NCBI GenBank assembly: GCA_016212515.1
Contig: JACRFZ010000086.1
Location: 1-32,478 of the forward strand
Direction: 5' to 3'
Source of the DNA: Candidatus Melainabacteria bacterium
Lineage (GTDB): Bacteria; Cyanobacteriota; Vampirovibrionia; Obscuribacterales; Obscuribacteraceae
Length of the DNA: 32,478 nucleotides
The stretch's first letter is position 1. Each line of letters opens with the position of its first letter. Made by a program: the position numbers and the translations under genes. Positions 7,206 through 12,928 of the stretch are shown here, piece by piece. The notes below the pieces were generated by a model that was not told the origin of the DNA, did not search any database, and saw only the letters and a program-made list of their open reading frames with translations.

Positions 7206-7228
7206 GGGTATATTCCCTCGGCGTTATA
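7179..7228. promoter_or_regulatory. Palindromic operator over the XRE-module promoter
   Basis: A 19-bp arm (7179-7197) and its inverted copy (7210-7228) match at 17 of 19 positions across a 12-base gap. The left arm covers most of the -10 box and the gap contains the -35 box. This geometry fits autorepression by the XRE protein encoded in the operon. Binding is inferred. Confidence 0.7.
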
Positions 7229-7244
7229 ATCTAGGGCTGGAAAC

Positions 7245-7268
7245 TTCTTCTTCTTCTTCTTCTTCTTC
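7245..7268. repeat. Simple repeat (TTC)8 / (GAA)8
   Basis: Eight perfect TTC triplets lie between the stop of the minus-strand gene at 7273 and the XRE-module operator. They are outside any coding frame that I accept. Confidence 0.95.
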
Positions 7269-7272
7269 AGAT

Positions 7273-8010
7273 CTAACTGCTGTGCTTAGACTTTTCGCCT
7301 ATCAGCTCGCGCATTGCGGAAATGATCGTCTGGAGAGATTGGGTCTGCTCCTCTTTCGCAAGGGGCTCATCGTCAGCGGTATCGAATATCTCTTGAAAGT
7401 AGGAGAGATCATTGTGTAGATCTGCCTTTCCGCTCTTTCCGTGCTGTTTTATGACTGCCACGCCTCGACGAGCGTACTCTTTGACTTTGGCCGGCTGGCG
7501 TTGCTCAGTCGCCGAAGAGATGCCGAACTCAAGCGCATCAAGGATGCGATAAGTATCGGAAGACTTCATGAAAATCTCAATTGCGGCATCCATGGTTTTC
7601 AGGCTCTCTTCTACTTTTCCCTGGTACTGGAAGCCCAGGGAAAGCAAAGTCAGGGTATCGGCAACCTCCTCACTATCAGCTTCATGTGCCGTTTTTGCAG
7701 CCTCAACAGCTTTATTGCCAATCTCCAGAGCGTCTGGATGGTCAATCTCGAGGTAGAGAGAAAACAATTCTCGGTAGAGATTGGCAACTTCTTCTTTGTC
7801 TCCGGTTGCCAGGGCAAGATTCAGGACTGCCTGAACTTCATCTATCATCGAGTGGTACGTTGCCGCTCTAATGGCTGATAGTGGTGCCACTGGTTGCATA
7901 TTTGCAGCCGTGTTAGTTTTCGTTGGTCTGCCGACATCAGGTTTCTTATCTTTTGTAGTCTTGGAAAAGCCCAGAGGATTACGATATCCTTTCGCAACTT
8001 TGTTTATCAT
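7273..8010 (-). CDS. TPR-like helical-repeat protein, cytoplasmic
   Basis: The protein has 245 residues. The ATG is preceded by GGAG with 9 bases spacing. No signal peptide or membrane segment is present. The first 45 residues are basic and probably disordered (Lys-Thr-Thr-Lys-Asp-Lys-Lys-Pro). From about residue 50 the chain is all-helical with degenerate TPR signatures (Glu-Glu-Val-Ala-Asn-Leu-Tyr-Arg-Glu-Leu-Phe, Asp-Thr-Leu-Thr-Leu-Leu-Ser-Leu-Gly, Lys-Val-Glu-Glu-Ser-Leu). It probably binds another protein; the partner is unknown. It is transcribed toward the XRE module, with its stop about 45 bases before the module's palindrome and no clear terminator, so read-through is possible. Confidence 0.72.
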   Translation of the reverse strand: MINKVAKGYRNPLGFSKTTKDKKPDVGRPTKTNTAANMQPVAPLSAIRAATYHSMIDEVQAVLNLALATGDKEEVANLYRELFSLYLEIDHPDALEIGNKAVEAAKTAHEADSEEVADTLTLLSLGFQYQGKVEESLKTMDAAIEIFMKSSDTYRILDALEFGISSATEQRQPAKVKEYARRGVAVIKQHGKSGKADLHNDLSYFQEIFDTADDEPLAKEEQTQSLQTIISAMRELIGEKSKHSS

Positions 8011-8119
8011 GATTGCCGCTCCGTATTAAGCCAACTACCATAGATAACGTCGCGACAGCGAAAAAAGTTCAAAGGAACATTTGAAATATCCTTTGAAAAA
8101 GCATAGAAGATTGCCTCTT

Positions 8120-8250
8120 GTGGACTTCCCGCTGCCGGGCTCGCTGGTGAAAAGGAGATGTTGCGCGCCTAAGGTGATGCTGTTGCGCTAGAATTGAAAG
8201 TGAGTCAGCCTGGAGCCGTCATGGAGCAGGTCGACTACTGTTTCCCGTGA
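8120..8250 (+). pseudogene. Decayed copy of the 3' end of the TPR gene at 4883-6226
   Basis: Bases from about 8120 to the TGA at 8248-8250 align with the last 130 bases of the TPR gene, with shared runs such as gttgcgctagaattgaaa, gtcagcctgg-type sequence and tactgtttcc. In the parent frame the copy has a TGA where the parent has CGA after Arg-Trp, and a 3-base-scale gap shortly after, so it is not translated as in the parent. No start or upstream part remains. It fills the gap between the minus-strand helical-repeat gene and the membrane-protein gene. It shows an old duplication or recombination at this locus. Confidence 0.8.
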
Positions 8251-8289
8251 AACGCCTGGGAACTAAAAGCTAAGCGTGGTTTGGTTGCG

Positions 8290-9174
8290 ATGACCGATGT
8301 CCCATTGAAAGCCGATACCCCGAAGGCATGCTCCCTGAAATTCGGAGCGGAGTTCTTCTGGTTTCGACTGGTTCCGGCTGCTTTGATCAATTCGGTTCTA
8401 ATAACTGTTTGCATGGTAGCTGTCTACTGTTTTGCAATTATCATCGATGTAAACGTTAGGGCCAGTGCCGGCCCTAAACTGGTGTCTGTCTTGTTCCAAC
8501 TCGGTTGGATGTGCACTGCCGCATTGGCTCCACTTTGGTACGCCATGATCTGGCGTTGGCTCGGGTTCAGGCAGAGTCCGGGCGAAGAATGGCTTGATTT
8601 AAGCTTGTCGCAGGGGGGTGGTTCACCAGGAAGCGCGGCATTAATTGATCAAGGTTTGGCTATCGCCCCTTTTATTCTTGCCGCGCTTCTTACTGTTGCC
8701 ATGTTATTTGGATTTGCCGCGCAACCGGCCTCAATTAATCCTGGTGACGTCTTAATTGCCGCGGCTTTAGCCATGTTATCAGCTTACTTTATATCAACTG
8801 CTGCTGTTCAACTGTTTCAGATATTCAGAAGACAGAGGCGGGAAGCCGACCTTGGTCAGGCTAGCGCCGGCTGCCTGGAAACTGGAGCACTGCGGTACCC
8901 TAAGCGGCTGATACTCACTCTTCAAGTCTTGCTGATTCCGCTGTTTCTCATATCTGCTGCCTTCACACTCTCTCCCACGTACTTCACAGCCTCGCTTCAC
9001 TGTCCACTGATAATTGCGGCAATGTCGGTCTTGGTCCTGTGGCTTATCATTAGCGCTTTGATTGTGCGCTTCTGGGATTCGCCATATTCAACGCTTGTCT
9101 ATTTTCTTTGTTTCATATTGCCGATTTGTGGGGTTATAGCTTCTCTTCCGGCTCTCCGTACTTGTGTGCATTAG
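8290..9174 (+). CDS. Polytopic membrane protein of unknown function
   Basis: The protein has 294 residues from the ATG at 8290; a TTG three codons earlier is possible and neither has a good ribosome-binding site. I count about seven hydrophobic spans, near residues 28-55, 65-89, 122-144, 153-178, 207-228, 237-260 and 267-289. A short basic loop (Arg-Arg-Gln-Arg-Arg-Glu) follows the fourth. The N-terminal Phe-Arg-Leu-Val-Pro-Ala-Ala-Leu-Ile-Asn faintly recalls RDD-family proteins, but the Asp is Asn, so I leave it unassigned. No transport or catalytic motif is visible. It is followed, after 130 bases, by the Cys4/TPR gene on the same strand. Confidence 0.75.
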   Translation: MTDVPLKADTPKACSLKFGAEFFWFRLVPAALINSVLITVCMVAVYCFAIIIDVNVRASAGPKLVSVLFQLGWMCTAALAPLWYAMIWRWLGFRQSPGEEWLDLSLSQGGGSPGSAALIDQGLAIAPFILAALLTVAMLFGFAAQPASINPGDVLIAAALAMLSAYFISTAAVQLFQIFRRQRREADLGQASAGCLETGALRYPKRLILTLQVLLIPLFLISAAFTLSPTYFTASLHCPLIIAAMSVLVLWLIISALIVRFWDSPYSTLVYFLCFILPICGVIASLPALRTCVH

Positions 9175-9223
9175 TTCATTTTGCGTCGATTGAGTAGCTT
9201 CGAAGTGCTTGTTAGTGGGAAAA

Positions 9224-9304
9224 ATGCTTTTTAACGGCAGCGGCTTGATGGCGATGCTGCTCTGGGAGCCTGAAGGCTTTGAAATAATGCGAAAGGAATG
9301 CTAA
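9224..9304 (+). CDS. Possible 26-codon leader ORF abutting the Cys4/TPR gene
   Basis: An ATG at 9224 with GGGA just upstream opens a 26-codon frame whose TAA (9302-9304) directly touches the next ATG at 9305. The ribosome-binding site of the next gene (aaagga) lies inside this frame. It could couple translation of the downstream gene, but the peptide has no recognisable features and may be chance. Confidence 0.25.
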   Translation: MLFNGSGLMAMLLWEPEGFEIMRKEC

Positions 9305-9793
9305 ATGGCTCAATGTGAATTTTGCGGCAAGCCTCCAATTGGAGAGACCAAGCATTGTGTGCGATGCTCAATGTTGCAAGTGGTCTTGAAACAGGCTTGT
9401 GCTCTCGGGTTGCCCTGGCGAAAGGTCTGCGCGCCGCTTATGGCGGCCCAGAAAGTCACCGTGAGCGATGTAGAGGCGCAGATGCGGCTACACGTAGACA
9501 AATGCTCGCTGGAAATTGGTGCTGACGGCAAGAGCGTAGAGTCGTATAAGAAGCGAGGAATTCTCTATTGCCAGTTGGACGAATTCGACCGCGCCTGGGA
9601 TGATGCTGAGGCGGCTATGGCAATAGACGAAAGAGAGCCATACATTTATTTGATTCGCAGTGTCGTTTATTCATCGCGCAAACAATACCAAGAAGCGGTG
9701 GAAGAGTGTAACAAGGCGATAGCCTTCGATCCTTCTCTTGAGTATGCCAAAATTCTCAAGCAGGGCGCCTCTGAAGCTCAACAATCGAGTTAG
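9305..9793 (+). CDS. Cys4 zinc-ribbon-like plus TPR protein
   Basis: The protein has 162 residues, with AGGA 8 bases before the ATG. The N-terminus has two Cys-x-x-Cys pairs (Cys4-Glu-Phe-Cys7 and Cys18-Val-Arg-Cys21), a typical small zinc-ribbon arrangement. After a middle helical stretch, residues about 80-155 hold two TPR motifs (Ser-Tyr-Lys-Lys-Arg-Gly-Ile-Leu-Tyr and Ala-Val-Glu-Glu-Cys-Asn-Lys-Ala-Ile-Ala-Phe-Asp-Pro). There is no signal peptide, so it acts in the cytoplasm, presumably as an adaptor. Zinc binding is inferred from the Cys spacing. It converges on the Rrf2 regulator gene. Confidence 0.72.
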   Translation: MAQCEFCGKPPIGETKHCVRCSMLQVVLKQACALGLPWRKVCAPLMAAQKVTVSDVEAQMRLHVDKCSLEIGADGKSVESYKKRGILYCQLDEFDRAWDDAEAAMAIDEREPYIYLIRSVVYSSRKQYQEAVEECNKAIAFDPSLEYAKILKQGASEAQQSS

Positions 9794-9869
9794 TCGGGAG
9801 AAAACGACCATGGTTCAATAATACGCATGGACACTTCTCTTGCCAAAGTCTCAATCAGTGTTTTGTCGG

Positions 9870-10364
9870 TTACTGATTCGATAGTGCTTCTTCGAGCCAT
9901 TCTGCCGATTTCTGCCTGCGCTCCGGGCTTATCTGCAGGGCTGCCGTTTTCACGATGTCTTCCAGAGAAACCTTTTGCAGTTCCTGGCGGAATGCTTCTT
10001 CCGCCTTCCACATAGAAGTGGCTATATTGCAGGCAGCCGGGTAGACCTTCTGACCGCAGGTGTTGGGACCGTTTTGGCGAATTTCGTTGCAGCGAAAAGC
10101 GTGCTCGGGACCCTCGATTGCTTCGTATATGTGGAGCAGATTCACGTCTTTGGCTTCTCTGGCCAGGCGATAGCCGCCTTTGGGTCCGGACGTTGTTTTG
10201 AGGATGCCTGCCCGGGATAAATCCTGGAAGTGCTTTCTAAGGTATGGCACCGACAGGTCATAAAACTGGGCAATTTTTTCGATGCGCAGGGTGCGCTTGG
10301 GCGGCAGCAGCGCCAACAAGGCGCAGCAGTGAATTGACCATTCGATTCCCTGACTCATTTTCAT
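9870..10364 (-). CDS. Rrf2-family transcriptional regulator with three cysteines
   Basis: The protein has 164 residues. It shows the Rrf2 winged-helix layout: N-terminal helix, recognition helix region (Ser-Val-Pro-Tyr-Leu-Arg-Lys-His-Phe, 38-46), and the wing signature Gly-Pro-Lys-Gly-Gly-Tyr-Arg-Leu-Ala (60-68). Cys92, Cys103 and Cys112 lie in the region that holds an iron-sulfur cluster in IscR and NsrR, but the spacing (10 and 8 residues) is wider than in those proteins. It could sense redox state, nitric oxide or cluster supply; which one cannot be read from sequence. The gene is divergent from the FAD enzyme gene. Its start codon lies inside an operator-like inverted repeat, pointing to autoregulation. 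No clear ribosome-binding site is seen at either of two close ATGs (10364, 10358). Confidence 0.85.
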   Translation of the reverse strand: MKMSQGIEWSIHCCALLALLPPKRTLRIEKIAQFYDLSVPYLRKHFQDLSRAGILKTTSGPKGGYRLAREAKDVNLLHIYEAIEGPEHAFRCNEIRQNGPNTCGQKVYPAACNIATSMWKAEEAFRQELQKVSLEDIVKTAALQISPERRQKSAEWLEEALSNQ

Positions 10365-10387
10365 CGTGGATATATTTTATCTAAAAT
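10363..10387. promoter_or_regulatory. Operator copy 1, overlapping the Rrf2 gene start and -10 box
   Basis: atcgtggata (10363-10372), a 5-base spacer and tatctaaaat (10378-10387) form an imperfect inverted repeat. Seven of ten right-arm bases match the perfect copy at 10418-10442, with identical left arm and spacer length. Confidence 0.65.
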
Positions 10388-10403
10388 TTATGGTTGCTGG
10401 CAA
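10374..10403 (-). promoter_or_regulatory. Putative promoter of the Rrf2 gene
   Basis: On the minus strand TTGCCA (10398-10403) and TAAAAT (10374-10379) are separated by 18 bases. The -10 box lies within operator copy 1, so a bound regulator would block it. Confidence 0.5.
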
Positions 10404-10417
10404 GTCTTGGTGTCATA

Positions 10418-10442
10418 ATCGTGGATAGGAAATATCCACGAT
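10418..10442. promoter_or_regulatory. Operator copy 2, perfect inverted repeat upstream of the FAD enzyme gene
   Basis: atcgtggata (10418-10427) and tatccacgat (10433-10442) are perfect inverted repeats around the spacer ggaaa. The site ends 17 bases before the ATG at 10460. Length and symmetry fit an Rrf2-family dimer site. Confidence 0.75.
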
Positions 10443-10459
10443 GCGGCGAGGTAAAAGTT

Positions 10460-11782
10460 ATGGACACCAGGCAAAAGAAGATAGCGATTATCGGCGCCGG
10501 TGTGGCCGGCATGGTAGCGGCACTGGAGCTGAGCAAGGGCGGGGCGAAGGTGGTTGTATTTGAAAAGAGCAGTAGAGCCGGTGGGAGAGCGCAGACGACT
10601 CACAAAGAGGGCTACTACCTAAATCTTGGTCCCCATGCTCTATATGCAGGAGGATTGGCCCATCGCTACCTGCAAAATAACGGCATCGACTACCGGGGGG
10701 CCGCACCGCCCCTGAACCGGGAAAACCTTGCGCTATATGGGGGAGAAGTTTATGAACTGCCGGTCAATCTCTCAAGTCTATTCAGGGCAACCTACCTGAA
10801 TTGGTCCGAGAAAGTTGAGCTGGCAATGTTTTTTCGCAAGTTGCCGAAGTTGGATCTGGACAAAATTATGTCTATCAGTCTTGCGCAGTGGCTTGAAGTG
10901 AACGTGAAGAAAGAGAGAGTGCGCCAGACAATTGAAACCTTTGTCAGACTTTCCACCTATGCCAATAGCTGTCAGGAACTGTCTGCCGGAGCCGCCTTTG
11001 CTCAGGTGATACTGGCCAATCAAGGTGTACTTTATCTAGATCACGGCTGGCAAACTATCGTTGAATCAATAGAGAGGAAGCTCAATAAAGAATCTACCAG
11101 TTTGCGCTTCGGCACTCTGGTTCAGTCTGTCAAACAACTGGCCGATGCGGTAGAAATTGTGGTAGACGAAGAGACGTTTTTGTTTGATGCGGTATTGCTG
11201 TGTATTCCCCCTCAGGAAGTGGAGAAACTGCTACCGGATGCACTCAGTGGGCAAGCTCTTTCTACCTGCCGCGCTGCCTGCCTGGATGTTTGCTTGAAGC
11301 GTCTGCCTCGACCCAAGCATACCTTCGCCCTGGGTGTAGACGAGCCGCTCTATTATTCCGTACATTCCACCACTGCAAAACTGGCGGATGGTGAAGGGGT
11401 GCTCATTCATCTTGCCTACTATCTGGAGCCTCAAGATAATAGAGATGACCATGAGGAAAGATTGCTTCGTTTGCTGGGGCAGTTGCAGCCGGGTTATGAG
11501 CGAGAACTTGTATATAAACGGTATTTGCCGCACATGGTAGCCAGCTATGGCTTGCCCCGTGCCGACCTGGCTGGTGGGTCCGGTCTTGCGCACCCCCGTC
11601 TGGAAGGGTATCCCTCCATTTTTGTTTGTGGGGATTATGTGGGCCGTGGCTGGCAACTTGTAGACTGCGCCGTCAATAGCAGTCTGGAGGCGGTGCAAAC
11701 AGTGCTCGCTTCAAGAGATGAAGGAGTTTATGGAAGGTGGCAGAAAAATGTAGCCACTGCAACAGCGGAGTCACAGGGCTAG
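10460..11782 (+). CDS. FAD-dependent amine-oxidase/desaturase-like oxidoreductase
   Basis: The protein has 440 residues from the ATG at 10460, which has GAGGT about 7 bases upstream. An in-frame ATG 22 codons earlier (10394) lies upstream of operator copy 2 and is unlikely. The N-terminus is a dinucleotide-binding Rossmann motif (Ile-Gly-Ala-Gly-Val-Ala-Gly-Met-Val, about 9-17), with Phe-Glu-Lys at the second strand and the Arg-Ala-Gly-Gly-Arg motif near residue 42. The C-terminus has the FAD-contacting Phe-Val-Cys-Gly-Asp-Tyr-Val segment. The family includes monoamine oxidases, phytoene desaturases and protoporphyrinogen oxidases. The substrate cannot be chosen from motifs. Control by the divergent Rrf2 protein suggests a redox or stress-linked role, which is inference. 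Confidence 0.82.
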   Translation: MDTRQKKIAIIGAGVAGMVAALELSKGGAKVVVFEKSSRAGGRAQTTHKEGYYLNLGPHALYAGGLAHRYLQNNGIDYRGAAPPLNRENLALYGGEVYELPVNLSSLFRATYLNWSEKVELAMFFRKLPKLDLDKIMSISLAQWLEVNVKKERVRQTIETFVRLSTYANSCQELSAGAAFAQVILANQGVLYLDHGWQTIVESIERKLNKESTSLRFGTLVQSVKQLADAVEIVVDEETFLFDAVLLCIPPQEVEKLLPDALSGQALSTCRAACLDVCLKRLPRPKHTFALGVDEPLYYSVHSTTAKLADGEGVLIHLAYYLEPQDNRDDHEERLLRLLGQLQPGYERELVYKRYLPHMVASYGLPRADLAGGSGLAHPRLEGYPSIFVCGDYVGRGWQLVDCAVNSSLEAVQTVLASRDEGVYGRWQKNVATATAESQG

Positions 11783-11863
11783 AGGTAAGCGGATCAACTG
11801 GTGGGGCGAACCAAGATCGGAGCGATGGTTTTGTATCCTCTCTCGATTCGCTGCGCCGCCCGC

Positions 11864-11891
11864 TTGTGTCGGCCTTTATCTGAGATATAAT
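11864..11891 (+). promoter_or_regulatory. Putative promoter of the nucleotidyltransferase gene
   Basis: A consensus TATAAT (11886-11891) follows TTGTGT (11864-11869) with a 16-base spacer. Transcription would start near 11898 and leave a leader of about 40 bases. Confidence 0.55.
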
Positions 11892-11939
11892 GTGCTTCGC
11901 TTTTTTGTTTTTTCAACCACCAGTTTTCAGTAAAGCACA

Positions 11940-12803
11940 ATGACAGATGTTGAATCGGCTGAAATTATTGAACGCTGGTTGGCGCAAAATTTTAAACCTG
12001 ACCGTCATTACGGCGCCTTTCTTACCGGTAGCACCGCTTGTGGTGCGGCGCAAAAAGGCAGTGACGTAGATGTAGTCTTCTTGACGAGAGCGGATGCCAT
12101 CATTGATAGTGATTCTAGCTATCATCTCTCGTATTTCGGCGGTATGCTCTTCTCATTTACAGAAACTACTCAGGAAGAGGCTTTGAGCTTTTGCACCGAT
12201 CCGGAAAAAGTAGTCAAATACCATGTCAGGGGGCTGCAGGAGGCGCAGATTCTCAGGGACTCCAATCTAGGGGCGCTGGAGCGAATTCAGAAGGCTGCTC
12301 AAGGGTTCTACTGGAGCGACGCTCTTGCGGCCAAAGCAGATGAGCGTGCCCTCTTCCATCTTGCCGGTTGCGCTGAAGAGGCTCAGAAGCTGACTAGATA
12401 TCTGACTCCTGCTAAGGGCCGTGAAACAAGCACCCTCTATTTGTCTCTTTTGGCGCTGGCTATCAACTTGCCCATAGCGATTGCTCTCCAGCAAAGACTT
12501 CTTTGCACGGGGGAATCTAATCTATTCGAGCAAGTTTATGGTGTGATGGGGGTAGACTCGCTATGGAGTCGTGCACACAGAATTTGCCTGGGCGATGTGT
12601 CTATCCTTTCTGAATTAGAATTGCCTGCCGCCCTCACCAGTGAAAATCGGGCCAGGACAGGGCTTAAGTTCTATATGGAAACGGCCCGCGCCCTCGCCCC
12701 TCTTGTGGAAGGTGAGGAATTCAACCTTGTGCAAGCTGAAACTCGCAAGTTCAACACCGTCATAGAGGAAACCATGAGACAGTTGGAGATGCTCGGCATT
12801 TAG
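11940..12803 (+). CDS. Nucleotidyltransferase-fold protein (pol-beta superfamily)
   Basis: The protein has 287 residues. The catalytic signature of the polymerase-beta superfamily is clear: Gly30-Ser31, then Gly40-Ser41-Asp42-Val-Asp44 with hydrophobic residues after it. Asp42 and Asp44 would bind metal and nucleotide. The rest is an all-helical C-terminal half, as in aminoglycoside nucleotidyltransferases and in stand-alone MNT-type proteins. There is no HEPN partner gene beside it, and at 287 residues it is longer than minimal MNT antitoxins. The acceptor (drug, protein or RNA) is unknown. It stands alone between the FAD enzyme and the kinase, with its own promoter and no convincing ribosome-binding site. 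Confidence 0.72.
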   Translation: MTDVESAEIIERWLAQNFKPDRHYGAFLTGSTACGAAQKGSDVDVVFLTRADAIIDSDSSYHLSYFGGMLFSFTETTQEEALSFCTDPEKVVKYHVRGLQEAQILRDSNLGALERIQKAAQGFYWSDALAAKADERALFHLAGCAEEAQKLTRYLTPAKGRETSTLYLSLLALAINLPIAIALQQRLLCTGESNLFEQVYGVMGVDSLWSRAHRICLGDVSILSELELPAALTSENRARTGLKFYMETARALAPLVEGEEFNLVQAETRKFNTVIEETMRQLEMLGI

Positions 12804-12830
12804 CATTTTGCTGCGCAGCTCTCTGATGGT

Positions 12831-12846
12831 CCGGTTAGTAGACCGG
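12831..12846 (+). other. Small hairpin after the nucleotidyltransferase gene
   Basis: ccggt and accgg pair around tagtag, and flanking gatgg/ccatc can add an outer stem. No T-run follows, so terminator function is doubtful. Confidence 0.3.
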
Positions 12847-12928
12847 CTAAACAGCCATCGCATTTTGCATTAGTCAAAACCTGAGGGGACATGGGACAAT
12901 TGGTTAGAGACTTTTATAGGTTCGTATC

